Assembly: GCF_004793545.1 (NCBI RefSeq)
Contig: NZ_SRYA01000007.1
Span: 1-64,000, forward strand
DNA length: 64,000 nucleotides
Source of the DNA: Petralouisia muris
GTDB lineage: Bacteria > Bacillota > Clostridia > Lachnospirales > Lachnospiraceae
Direction: 5' to 3'
Part shown: piece after piece, positions 24,699 to 33,426 of the stretch
How positions within the stretch are numbered: position 1 is the stretch's first letter
How the letters are laid out: each line of letters starts with the position of its first letter
Notes under the pieces: generated by a model
Told to the model about the DNA's origin: nothing
Database searches by the model: none
The model's input: the letters and a program-made list of their open reading frames with translations, nothing else
Position numbers and translations under genes: made by a program

Positions 24699-27596
24699 AT
24701 GAAAGGAAAATATTTTTTGATTCTCTGTTTACTGCTGTTTTTGTGTGGCGGTACGGTATCGGCCAGCTCTGGCGGGGGAACCGATTCTTTGCGGATCACA
24801 GATGAGAACCGCTTTGATCCAGAATTTTACCGGCAGCCAGAGGCGCGCTATGCGTCACAGGGAGGGGAAGGAAGGTCTGCCAGGGCGGGCCTGGATTTTG
24901 AAACGTACATCATAGAGCAGTTGCAGCAATTTGCCACTACCATTGATGTAAGCGGTTATGGGATTTCCAATGGGAAAGCAGGGAGCGCTTATTTCCAGAT
25001 TTTAAACAGCCATCCGGAATTGTTTTATGTGGAGGGTTCTGTGAATTGGAGATATAATTCCAGCGGCATGGTAACTCAATATTACAATATCAAATACCGT
25101 GACGCCCAGGCAAATATCCAGCGTCAGCAAAAGGAGCTGGAAGCGGCGGCGAATGAGGCCCTTACCTGGGTGGATGATTCTATGAGCGATATGGAAAAAG
25201 CGTTGGTCATTCACGATTATCTGGTTCTGAACTGCGAGTATGACCAGGAACGCCTGCAAAACGGCACAGTTCCGGCCTATTCTCATTCTGCTTATGGAGC
25301 GTTGGTAAGCAGGCTGGCAGTCTGCGACGGGTATTCTCACGCCTATTCTTATATTTTGGAGAAGCTGGGGATCCCCTGTGAGCTGGTGACCAGCGACAGC
25401 ATGAATCATGCCTGGAATATGGTTTCTATTGGCGGAGACTGGTATCATGTGGACGTCACCTGGGATGATCCCATTTGGGACTGTATTGGACGTGTGCTGC
25501 ACAGTTATTTTCTTTTGAGCGATCAGGTGATTTCTGACAGCGGCCATAAACATGCAAATTGGAGCGCAGGCCATACGGCGGTGTCCGATACTTATAAGCA
25601 GGCATTTTGGACAGGAATCCAGTCAGCCTTCTGCTATTGGAGAGGAAACTGGTATTACGCCAGATACAACGGAACCAGCCGTACCGGCGACGTGCTGAAA
25701 AAGCAGGAGCTTTTGGGCAGCGGAGAAGAAACTGTCTGTTCAGAAAGCAATCTGTGGGGGAGTTACGGTGGAAATTATATGTATCTGGATTTTGATGCAG
25801 GGAGGAATGCCATTTATTTTAACAGCGGAACTTCCATTTTCCGGTTGGAGGACGAGAAATGGGCAGAAATGGTATATGAGCCGGAATTGTCCGCCAATCA
25901 GTATATTTTTGGATTTACCATAAAAGAAGATCAGCTCTGTTACTGGCTTTCGAATTCCCCCAATGTGTCGCGTAAGCAAAGTTTACGCACTCATCCGGTG
26001 CCGGAACAGGCCCTGTCTCAGATTACAGGCATTTCGGCAGAAAATCTGACGGCCGTTTATGATGGCAAATGGAAGCTGATTCAGGTGAAGGGCACAAAAA
26101 ACGGAGATTATGTTACATATGCCGGAGAAAACGGCATGTTTGGAGCAGAGCAGCCAGAGATGAAAGATGCCGGCGTCTATCAGGTTTCCTATAAAGTGGA
26201 ACGAAGCGGATGCCAGCCTTTTCAGGGTCAGGCTCAGATTGTGATTGAAAAGGCAGAGCCGATTTATGCCGTTCCCGAAGGGCTGCAGATTGTAAAGGGC
26301 CAGGCATTGGGAGAAGTGAAGCTGCCGGAGCGGTTTTTTTGGGAGACGGATACCGCAAAGAAATGGCGGACAGAGGGAGAGGTTATCTGTTATGTCCTTT
26401 ATTCACCGGAGGATTCCCGGAACTATAAGACGGTTTCCCATATTCCGGTGAAAGTAACGGTGGTGAAAGAGGAAGGGCCGGATACTCCTTCAGAGGGGGA
26501 TAAAGAGGAAGAGCCGGACGTTCCGCCAGAAGGAGAAAGACCAGGAGAGGAAAAACCAAAAGAACCGGATGAACCGTCGGGAGGAGAGGGAACGCCGGGA
26601 CAACCGGATCATTCTCCAGAGGAAGAGAATCCTGATACTCCGCCGGGAGAAGAGCAGCCGAGCATTCCTTCGGAAGTAAATCCGGAGGACACGGAAAAAG
26701 AAGTGCCCTCTTTTACTCCTCCAAAGGGACTGTCCGGGCACAGCGGCAAAATGTTAAGCTCGGTAAAGCTGCCGGCAGGATTTGTCTGGCAGACCTCAGA
26801 AAGCACACGTTTGTGGAGAGAAGGAAGCTACACCTATTATGTGAAATACGTTCCCGAGGATACGAAGAAATATGTGTCCGTTTCCAATATTCCGGTAAAA
26901 GTGCAGGTCATCTGTCCGGAGCACCGTTACATTTCAGAAGTAACCAGGGCGGCTACCAGAACCAGAAAGGGTCAGGAGACATTTACCTGTGAAATCTGCG
27001 GAAATGCGTATACCAGAGAAATCAGTCTGGAGCTGCCAAAGAAGCCGGAACCGGTTTCCGGCTTAAAGGTAACCAAAGTCAGCGCCAATTCCCTGCAATT
27101 TTCCTGGAAAAAGACAGAGGGCGTGAAATACCGCGCGGTGCTTTATCAGAAAAATGCAGTGGTTGCAACGGGATATACCGATAAAAATGTTTACGCCTTC
27201 AGCAAATTACAATCGGCTGCAGATTATCAAATGAAGGTAACTGCGTACCGGGAAATTGACGGCGGAAAATATTATGCAGATCAGGAAGCTTCCGTGAAGG
27301 CCTCCACAGCGCTGGGAAAGGTAAAATTAGTCTCTGTGAAAGGCCAGGGAACCGGCAAAGTGAAAATCACCTGGAAAAAAGTTTCCGGAGCCGGCGGCTA
27401 TGAGATCTTTATGAAAACTGGAACAGGCAGTTATAAGAAAATAAAATCCATTGCCAAAGGAAAAACCGTCGCTTTTACTAAATCCGGACTGAAAAAAGGG
27501 AAGAATTACAGTTTTAGGATTCGTGCATACAAGAAATCAGGAGGAAAGAAGGCGTACGGAGCTTACAGCAATGTGAAAACCTGGAAGAGAAAATGA
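24699..27596 (+). CDS. Secreted transglutaminase-like protein with C-terminal FN3 domains (paralogue A)
   Basis: 965 residues. The signal peptide is at 1-23 (LILCLLLFLCGGTVSA). The transglutaminase-like domain at about 150-270 has a full triad: Cys209 (LAVCDGYSHAY), His237 (SMNHAWNMV) and Asp252 (VDVTWDD). Beta-rich modules (about 270-600), a Pro/Glu linker (about 590-670), a HRYISEV..CEICG zinc-ribbon-like module and two FN3-like domains (about 785-965) follow. The C-terminus is very Lys-rich. There is no LPXTG; the basic tail may bind the wall. It probably acts outside the cell as a peptidase or cross-linking enzyme. ATG 24699 has GGGAGGGAAAGG upstream. Confidence 0.85.
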   Translation: MKGKYFLILCLLLFLCGGTVSASSGGGTDSLRITDENRFDPEFYRQPEARYASQGGEGRSARAGLDFETYIIEQLQQFATTIDVSGYGISNGKAGSAYFQILNSHPELFYVEGSVNWRYNSSGMVTQYYNIKYRDAQANIQRQQKELEAAANEALTWVDDSMSDMEKALVIHDYLVLNCEYDQERLQNGTVPAYSHSAYGALVSRLAVCDGYSHAYSYILEKLGIPCELVTSDSMNHAWNMVSIGGDWYHVDVTWDDPIWDCIGRVLHSYFLLSDQVISDSGHKHANWSAGHTAVSDTYKQAFWTGIQSAFCYWRGNWYYARYNGTSRTGDVLKKQELLGSGEETVCSESNLWGSYGGNYMYLDFDAGRNAIYFNSGTSIFRLEDEKWAEMVYEPELSANQYIFGFTIKEDQLCYWLSNSPNVSRKQSLRTHPVPEQALSQITGISAENLTAVYDGKWKLIQVKGTKNGDYVTYAGENGMFGAEQPEMKDAGVYQVSYKVERSGCQPFQGQAQIVIEKAEPIYAVPEGLQIVKGQALGEVKLPERFFWETDTAKKWRTEGEVICYVLYSPEDSRNYKTVSHIPVKVTVVKEEGPDTPSEGDKEEEPDVPPEGERPGEEKPKEPDEPSGGEGTPGQPDHSPEEENPDTPPGEEQPSIPSEVNPEDTEKEVPSFTPPKGLSGHSGKMLSSVKLPAGFVWQTSESTRLWREGSYTYYVKYVPEDTKKYVSVSNIPVKVQVICPEHRYISEVTRAATRTRKGQETFTCEICGNAYTREISLELPKKPEPVSGLKVTKVSANSLQFSWKKTEGVKYRAVLYQKNAVVATGYTDKNVYAFSKLQSAADYQMKVTAYREIDGGKYYADQEASVKASTALGKVKLVSVKGQGTGKVKITWKKVSGAGGYEIFMKTGTGSYKKIKSIAKGKTVAFTKSGLKKGKNYSFRIRAYKKSGGKKAYGAYSNVKTWKRK

Positions 27597-27660
27597 CAGA
27601 GAGCTGGAGCGTAGTTCTTGTGCGCTCCAGGAACATATGGCAGAGAAAAGGAGCAGATTT

Positions 27661-30264
27661 ATGAAGAAAAGAGTATTATTTCCCATTTTATTGTTGCTTT
27701 GCCTTTTTGGAAGCACTGCATACGCCAGTCCGGTGGAACAGGAGCAGCAGGAAACTTTTACGGTAACCGAGGAGAACCGTTATAATCCGGCGTATTATCA
27801 GGAGCCGGAAGAGAGGTATCCGTCATTGGATGCCGGGATGGGACGTACGGCCCAGGCGTCGCTGGAAGAATATGTGGTAAACGCATTGGAAGAGTTCCAG
27901 ACAACCATTGATGTGTCGGCGTATCATATTCCCAAAGAGGAGGCTGGAGATGTATTTCTTCAGATTTTGAATGATCATCCCTCTCTGTTTTTTGTGAATG
28001 GGCATATTGTATGGAACAGCAATGCAACTACTGGCATGGCAATGACTTACAATGTGGAATACACAGACACGGAAGAGAATATCCGGGTACAGAAGGAGGA
28101 TTTTGACAGGGCGGTTAGTCTGGCGTTGGCATGGACGGATCCTGCTATGAGCGATTTGGAGAAGGCGCTGGCCGTGCATGACTATCTTGTATTAAATTGT
28201 GAATATGATTACGAAAGGCTGACTAGCACAGGCACAGTGCCTGACGTTTCCCATACTGCCTATGGTGCGCTGATAGAGAATATAGCCGTTTGTGACGGAT
28301 ATGCTAAGGCTTATGCCGCCATTCTGGAAAAACTTGGGATTTCCAGTAAAATAGTAGCCAGCGACAGTATGAATCATGCCTGGAATCTGGTTTCTGTTGA
28401 CGGGAATTGGTATCATGTGGACGCCACCTGGGATGATCCCGCCTGGGACAGCATTGGGCGGGCAAAGCATTCTTATTTTATGTTAAGCGATACGGCAATT
28501 TCGGATGCGAACCATGAACATGAAGGCTGGGTAAGTGAATATACGGCAGGTTCCAGCAGCTATGATAATGCGTTCTGGTCCGAGATTGATTCTGCATTCT
28601 GCTATCAGCAGGGGAATTGGTATTATTCAAAATATAATGCGGGCTCCAGCACGAATCTGATGAAAAAGCCGGAACTTCTGGGGACAGAGGAAGCTGTGGT
28701 TTATACAGAAAACGGAACGTGGAATAATTATCTTATGAGCGGTATGTATCTGGATCTGGAACCTGCAAAGGATGAAATTTACTTTAATACCAGAACCGAC
28801 ATACGCAAAATAGAGGCGGACGGGACAATTACCACAGTGTATCAGCCGGAACTTCCGGCGGGGCAGTTGACTTTTGGATTTACAGTAAGAGGTTCCAGTT
28901 TGTGTTATGCGCTTCAGGCAAATCCAAATCTGAATGGGAAACAGGAGATTCAGACATATGACATAACAGAGGGAACTTCACTTCAGACAATTACGGGAAT
29001 TACCGCAGAGGAGATAGATACTGTATATGATGGAGATGCAAAACAAATAACAGTTGCAGGAACTATAGAAGGAGACATAGTAACATATAAATTTAAAGGA
29101 AAATATGAGCAGCAACAGCCGGAGCTGAAGAATGCCGGAATATATCAGATATTGTATCGAGTGGCGCGTGAAGGTTATGAAAATTATTTTGGAATAGTTA
29201 AAGTGACGATCCGAAAGGCAAAAACAGAGACGCCGGATCTTTCGGTGATGGCTGATTTGAAAGGATACAGCGGCAATCTGTTAAGTCAAATTGAATTGCC
29301 GGAAGGATTTTCCTGGGAAAATGGAACTGTCAAATTAAAGGAAGTAGGAGAACAAACTTTTTATGTTTCGTATGTGCCGGGCGATCCCCAGAATTATGAG
29401 ACAGTTTCTCATATTGCAGTAGAAGTGACAGTGGCTTGTCCAGGTCATAATTATACAGAGAACGTGATAAAGGAACCTACCACCACGCAGCAGGGACAGT
29501 CAATTCTTACTTGTAGTTTGTGCGGACATACAGAGAATAAAACGCTTCCTAAATTAGAATCGGATGGCACAGGAACTGGTGGAAATACTGGGGGCTCTGG
29601 AAGCAGTGGAAATACTGGAGGCTCTGGAAGCAGTGGAAATACTGGAGATTCCGGAGGCGGTGGAAGTAACGGAGGAACTGGAGACTCAGGAGACACAGGA
29701 ACTCCCCAGAACCCAGAAAAAGTTTCCAGCCTGAAAGTAACCAAGGCAAACGCCAATTCCTTACAGTTTTCCTGGGGAACCGTAAAAGGAGCCAGTTACC
29801 GTTTGGTGCTTTACAAGGGAAGCAAAGCTGTTTCCACTGTATATACCAAAAATAACTCTTATACCTGCAAGAAGCTTAAAGCGGCCACAGCATACACCGT
29901 AAAAGTAACCTCATATGTGGAAAATAACGGAACCAAACTTTATGCTTCCTCGCAAACAACCTTAAAAGCGGCTACGGCGCCGGGAAAAGTAAAGTTAAGT
30001 TCTGTGAAGAAAACAGGAAGCAGCAAGGTAAAAATTGCCTGGAAGAAGACCACAGGAGCCGATGGTTATGAAGTTTTCATGCGCACCGGAAAAGGAAGCT
30101 ATAAGAAAATCAAGACTATCACCAAGGGAAAGACAATTTCATGTACAAAATCAGGGCTGAAAAAGGGAAAGAGCTACAGTTTCCGCATTCGTGCCTATAA
30201 GAAATCAGCCGCCGGGAAAGCATACGGAAGCTACAGCATTGTGAAAACGCTGAAAATGAAATAA
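27661..30264 (+). CDS. Secreted transglutaminase-like protein with C-terminal FN3 domains (paralogue B)
   Basis: 867 residues, a tandem paralogue of the preceding gene with the same domain order. Signal peptide about 1-22; triad Cys211 (IAVCDGYAKAY), His239 (SMNHAWNLV) and Asp254 (VDATWDD). It has a CSLCGHT zinc-ribbon-like module and two FN3-like domains. The Pro/Glu linker of paralogue A is replaced by a Gly/Ser/Asn/Thr linker from 27-bp tandem repeats (29581 on). AAAAGGAG lies upstream of ATG 27661. The gap to paralogue A is 64 bp with no strong terminator, so the two may be co-expressed. Confidence 0.85.
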   Translation: MKKRVLFPILLLLCLFGSTAYASPVEQEQQETFTVTEENRYNPAYYQEPEERYPSLDAGMGRTAQASLEEYVVNALEEFQTTIDVSAYHIPKEEAGDVFLQILNDHPSLFFVNGHIVWNSNATTGMAMTYNVEYTDTEENIRVQKEDFDRAVSLALAWTDPAMSDLEKALAVHDYLVLNCEYDYERLTSTGTVPDVSHTAYGALIENIAVCDGYAKAYAAILEKLGISSKIVASDSMNHAWNLVSVDGNWYHVDATWDDPAWDSIGRAKHSYFMLSDTAISDANHEHEGWVSEYTAGSSSYDNAFWSEIDSAFCYQQGNWYYSKYNAGSSTNLMKKPELLGTEEAVVYTENGTWNNYLMSGMYLDLEPAKDEIYFNTRTDIRKIEADGTITTVYQPELPAGQLTFGFTVRGSSLCYALQANPNLNGKQEIQTYDITEGTSLQTITGITAEEIDTVYDGDAKQITVAGTIEGDIVTYKFKGKYEQQQPELKNAGIYQILYRVAREGYENYFGIVKVTIRKAKTETPDLSVMADLKGYSGNLLSQIELPEGFSWENGTVKLKEVGEQTFYVSYVPGDPQNYETVSHIAVEVTVACPGHNYTENVIKEPTTTQQGQSILTCSLCGHTENKTLPKLESDGTGTGGNTGGSGSSGNTGGSGSSGNTGDSGGGGSNGGTGDSGDTGTPQNPEKVSSLKVTKANANSLQFSWGTVKGASYRLVLYKGSKAVSTVYTKNNSYTCKKLKAATAYTVKVTSYVENNGTKLYASSQTTLKAATAPGKVKLSSVKKTGSSKVKIAWKKTTGADGYEVFMRTGKGSYKKIKTITKGKTISCTKSGLKKGKSYSFRIRAYKKSAAGKAYGSYSIVKTLKMK
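29581..29646 (+). repeat. 27-bp tandem repeats in a Gly/Ser linker
   Basis: Two full units (29581-29607, 29608-29634) and part of a third encode GNTGGSGSS units between the zinc-ribbon-like module and the FN3-like domains of paralogue B. Confidence 0.9.
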
Positions 30265-30276
30265 GTAATATGAAAA

Positions 30277-30320
30277 CAAAAAGCGGAGCAGGAAATAAAT
30301 TTTTGTTCCGTTTTTTGTTT
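30277..30320 (+). terminator. Terminator after the transglutaminase pair
   Basis: AAAAAGCGGAGCA at about 30278-30290 pairs with TGTTCCGTTTTTT (30304-30316), one mismatch and one bulge, ending in a T-run. The remaining bases to 30491 show no gene. Confidence 0.75.
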
Positions 30321-30491
30321 TCTGCCGGGTACGTGCAATGGTTTTGGAGCAGCTGCTTTTGAAGCTTGGGAGAAGCATGTTGACAGAAGAGAAAAGTATG
30401 ATTAGAATAAGATGGAAGGAAAATATTGCTTTTGTTCCTATTTGAGTATAGCTGCGGCAGTGATAGAGGGAAGAAGGAGATGGATTAATTT

Positions 30492-30758
30492 ATGAAAAAT
30501 GTAGATGTGGTTTTTCATGTAGATGAAGAGTTGAAAATGCAAGCAGATTCGCTTTTTGCTGATTTGGGAATGAGTTTGTCAACAGCCTTTAACATCTTTT
30601 TAAGACAGTCGGTAAGAGAGCAGAGAATGCCTTTTGTGATTAGCCGAAATGTCCCTAATACGGTAACGCAGGCTGCTATGGAGTCGGCTGAGAATAATGA
30701 AGATATGTATGGGCCTTATGATAGCGTTGAGGCAATGATGGAGGCATTGAATGCTTAG
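30492..30758 (+). CDS. dinJ: RelB/DinJ-family antitoxin
   Basis: 88 residues. The N-terminus is ribbon-helix-helix: VDVVFHVDEELKMQADSLFADLGMSLSTAFNIFLRQSV is standard DinJ. The C-terminal tail EDMYGPYDSVEAMMEALNA wraps the toxin. GAAGGAG lies upstream. The last 8 bases overlap the toxin gene. The antitoxin is intact while its toxin gene carries a nonsense codon, so it may now act only as a DNA-binding regulator. Confidence 0.9.
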   Translation: MKNVDVVFHVDEELKMQADSLFADLGMSLSTAFNIFLRQSVREQRMPFVISRNVPNTVTQAAMESAENNEDMYGPYDSVEAMMEALNA

Positions 30759-31029
30759 GCTGGAATTTACAGGACAATTTAAAAAGGATTACAAATTAGC
30801 TGTGAAACGTGGGTGCAGCCCTGATAAACTGCAGGAAATAGTCAGTCTTCTAATGAATGAACAGCCGTTGCCGGAACGGTGCAGAGACCATGCCCTGACT
30901 TAGTCTCGAAAATACAAAAATATGAGAGAATGCCATATTGAACCGGATTGGCTCTTGGTGTACAAAGTTGAGCAGGAAATGCTGATATTGAAATTGATTC
31001 GAACAGGAAGCCACAGTGATTTATTTTAA
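30751..31029 (+). pseudogene. yafQ: YafQ-family toxin gene with an internal amber stop
   Basis: From ATG 30751 the frame reads MLRLEFTGQFKKDYKLAVKR and continues to RCRDHALT, then TAG at 30901-30903 (codon 51). It resumes in the same frame as SRKYKNMRECHIEPDWLLVY and ends GSHSDLF at 31029. Both halves match YafQ/RelE ribosome-dependent RNases, including the HIEPDWLLVY strand. A single base change explains the break. As it stands the toxin should be truncated and inactive unless the stop is read through. Confidence 0.85.
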
Positions 31030-31053
31030 TTACAAATAGTGAGGAATAGAATT

Positions 31054-32136
31054 ATGAGCAAAATTATTTTAACAGGCGACAGGCCAACCGGAAAACTCCA
31101 TGTGGGACATTATGTAGGTTCCCTGCGGCGCAGAGTAGAACTGCAGAATTCCGGAGAATATGACAAATTATTTATTATGATAGCAGATGCACAGGCATTG
31201 ACAGACAATGCGGATAATCCGGAAAAAGTCCGTCAGAATGTGGTGGAAGTGGCATTGGATTATATGGCCTGCGGGCTGGACCCGGAGAAATCAACACTGT
31301 TTATCCAGTCCCAGATTCCCCAGTTATGTGAACTATCTTTTTACTATATGAATCTGGTTACCGTATCAAGATTACAGCGAAACCCTACGGTAAAAGCGGA
31401 GATTCAGATGCGCAATTTTGAAGCCAGCATTCCCGTTGGATTTTTTACTTATCCCATCAGCCAGGCAGCAGATATTACGGCGTTTAAAGCAACGACGGTT
31501 CCGGTAGGAGAGGATCAGATGCCTATGATTGAACAGACCAGGGAAATTGTGCACAAGTTTAATACAGTATATGGAGAAACTTTGGTGGAACCTAAAGTGC
31601 TGCTGCCGGAAAACCAGGCATGCATGCGGCTTCCAGGCACAGACGGAAAAGCAAAGATGAGCAAGTCTCTGGGAAACTGCATTTACCTGTCAGAAGAGCC
31701 GGATGAAATTAAGAAAAAAGTCATGAGCATGTTCACAGACCCCAATCATCTCAAAGTAGAAGATCCCGGTTCACTGGAAGGCAATACGGTATTCACCTAC
31801 CTGGATGCTTTCTGCCGGGATGAGCATTTTGAACGGTATCTGCCGGATTATGCTAATCTGGATGAATTGAAGGCACATTATCAGCGGGGCGGCCTGGGTG
31901 ATGTGAAGGTGAAAAAGTTCTTAAATAACGTATTGCAGGAGGTATTAGAACCAATTCGCAGCCGAAGGAAGGAGCTGCAGAAGGATATCCCTTATATTTA
32001 TGAAGTGCTGAAAAAGGGAAGCGAGGAAGCCGAGAAAACAGCAGCCAGGACCCTGGATGAAGTGCGTTCTGCCATGAGAATCAATTATTTTGCAGATACA
32101 GAATTAATCCGGGAGCAGTCGGAGAAATTTAAATGA
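31054..32136 (+). CDS. trpS: Tryptophanyl-tRNA synthetase
   Basis: 360 residues, class Ic synthetase. The HIGH-like site is [13 protein letters not shown] (HVGH at 16-19), and the KMSKS loop is present in [14 protein letters not shown] 31054 has GTGAGGA upstream. The gene starts only 24 bp after the yafQ remnant with no visible promoter and no T-box leader, so it may be read from the dinJ promoter. The length is slightly above the classic 330 residues, as in clostridial TrpS forms. Confidence 0.96.
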   Translation: MSKIILTGDRPTGKLHVGHYVGSLRRRVELQNSGEYDKLFIMIADAQALTDNADNPEKVRQNVVEVALDYMACGLDPEKSTLFIQSQIPQLCELSFYYMNLVTVSRLQRNPTVKAEIQMRNFEASIPVGFFTYPISQAADITAFKATTVPVGEDQMPMIEQTREIVHKFNTVYGETLVEPKVLLPENQACMRLPGTDGKAKMSKSLGNCIYLSEEPDEIKKKVMSMFTDPNHLKVEDPGSLEGNTVFTYLDAFCRDEHFERYLPDYANLDELKAHYQRGGLGDVKVKKFLNNVLQEVLEPIRSRRKELQKDIPYIYEVLKKGSEEAEKTAARTLDEVRSAMRINYFADTELIREQSEKFK

Positions 32137-32146
32137 AAGATAGAGA

Positions 32147-32173
32147 GGAAAAAGGATTGTAATATCCTTTTTC
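32147..32173 (+). terminator. Terminator after trpS
   Basis: GGAAAAAGGAT (32147-32157) pairs perfectly with ATCCTTTTTCC (32163-32173), followed by a T/A-rich tail. Confidence 0.8.
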
Positions 32174-32245
32174 CTTATTACATTACAGGGATTCAATAGA
32201 TATATGAGGACAGCAAAGGAACTTGGGGGGAGGGGAAAATTGAAA

Positions 32246-32545
32246 TTACAGCAGGTAATTATTTTCCCGATTTGCAATCTGCAAACCAACTAATTGATAG
32301 GATGCATATCCTCCCATAACCAGCGGCTCCGCATTGCAAATCTCTTCCGCTTCTTCCCGGCTTTCTGTTTTTAGGATATACATTCCTGCCATTCCTGGGT
32401 AACCTTTAAAGACGCCGCAGATTTCCAACTTTCCCTCATCGTCCAATTTTCTTATGTTCTCAACGTGTTCCGTGACTATCTGTTTTGTCATCTTCTGATA
32501 GGTTTTGCTTTTTTTAATCATCATCATGTACATTAACTTTTCCAT
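32246..32545 (-). CDS. YCII-related domain protein
   Basis: 99 residues of ferredoxin-like pattern: EHVENIRKLDDEGKLEICGVFKG then GMYILKTESREEAEEIC..EPLV is a typical YciI-like domain, often a small dimeric enzyme or binding protein. AAGGAG lies upstream of the start at 32545. It is divergent from a decayed WYL regulator with a perfect dyad between the two genes, so it was probably that regulator's target. Confidence 0.82.
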   Translation of the reverse strand: MEKLMYMMMIKKSKTYQKMTKQIVTEHVENIRKLDDEGKLEICGVFKGYPGMAGMYILKTESREEAEEICNAEPLVMGGYASYQLVGLQIANRENNYLL

Positions 32546-32608
32546 ATGATATTCTCCTTTCCATTATGGTGTCATATTGCATTTGGAATATAGATAGTTT
32601 ATCATAGA

Positions 32609-32631
32609 ATAGTGACAAAAGTTGTCACTAT
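32609..32631. promoter_or_regulatory. Palindromic operator between the YCII gene and the WYL regulator
   Basis: ATAGTGACAA (32609-32618) and TTGTCACTAT (32622-32631) form perfect 10-bp arms around a 3-bp centre, in the divergent promoter region. Confidence 0.65.
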
Positions 32632-32649
32632 TCGGAAAGGAGTTTATAA

Positions 32650-33329
32650 ATGTCAAAAGCAGAACGGCTTATTGAAATGATGATAACAATAAATGCAAAA
32701 AAGGATTTTACAGCCGACGAATTAGCAAATGAATTTTCCGTATCAAAAAAGTAGTGTTTTGGATTCCAGACAGGCATTGCGATTCACCATTACTTAAATC
32801 AATGTTTCTTGTTGTCATAAACCATCATGCCGCAACCATACGGTATTCGTCAACATATTCTGAAAGTATGCGTACAATTATACCAATCGGCTTATATGCT
32901 ATGAATGGACTTTGGTATTGCCCTGCTTATTGTACAACAGCAAAACAAATCAGAGTATTCCGGGTTGACCGTATCAAAGAAATCATAGAAGAAAAACCCT
33001 ATCCAAAAGGGAAATATCCGATTCCTGCGTCTATTCAAGAATATCTTGAAAAAACAGAGGTTAAAAATGACTGCCGCATGAAAATCCAACTGACGGACAT
33101 AGGAGTTAAACGCTGTGAAAGTGAATGTTAACTGGCAAGTGGATTAAAAATATTTTCAACAGGCGGTGGGATTATTGACATGGAAATAAATCATTCTGCT
33201 TTAGAGTGGGTTGCCGATTATATCTTGCCGTTTGGGAACAATGCCACTGTATTAGAACCAGCGGAACTAATAGAGATAATACAACAAAAAATATACGAAT
33301 TACATCAGCATTATTGTAAACCGAAATAA
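32650..33329 (+). pseudogene. HTH-WYL transcriptional regulator (YafY type), decayed
   Basis: ATG 32650 with GGAAAGGAG upstream encodes MSKAERLIEMMITINAKKDF and DELANEFSVSKK, an HTH_11 start, then TAG at 32752. A WYL-like segment continues in another frame (PIGLYAMNGLWYCPAYC, IRVFRVDRIKEI) to TAA at 33129-33131. It carries on in that same frame beyond the stop with GGGIIDMEINHSALEWVADYI to a final stop at 33329. The distal half of the HTH and the linker are missing, so a deletion plus a nonsense mutation are needed to explain it. Confidence 0.75.
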
Positions 33330-33348
33330 TATAAAACTGTTCAGAATT

Positions 33349-33380
33349 ACATAGGCGCTCAGGAGTCTATGTCCGGCTTT
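33349..33380 (+). terminator. Hairpin with T-run before the carboxypeptidase gene
   Basis: ACATAG at 33349-33354 pairs with CTATGT about 12 bases later, followed by CCGGC and eight Ts. Confidence 0.55.
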
Positions 33381-33426
33381 TTTTTCATATAATAAATGGA
33401 AAAATACAAACCCAACAGGGAAGAAT

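Noticed and set aside
26490-26741. Antisense frame in the Pro/Glu linker of the transglutaminase gene
   Set aside because: A compositional shadow (Arg/Leu/Ser-rich) of the repetitive linker with no start signal.
30904-31053. T-box or other tRNA-sensing leader for trpS
   Set aside because: The space is occupied by the yafQ remnant and no T-box core sequence (TGGnACCGCG-like) or terminator is visible.
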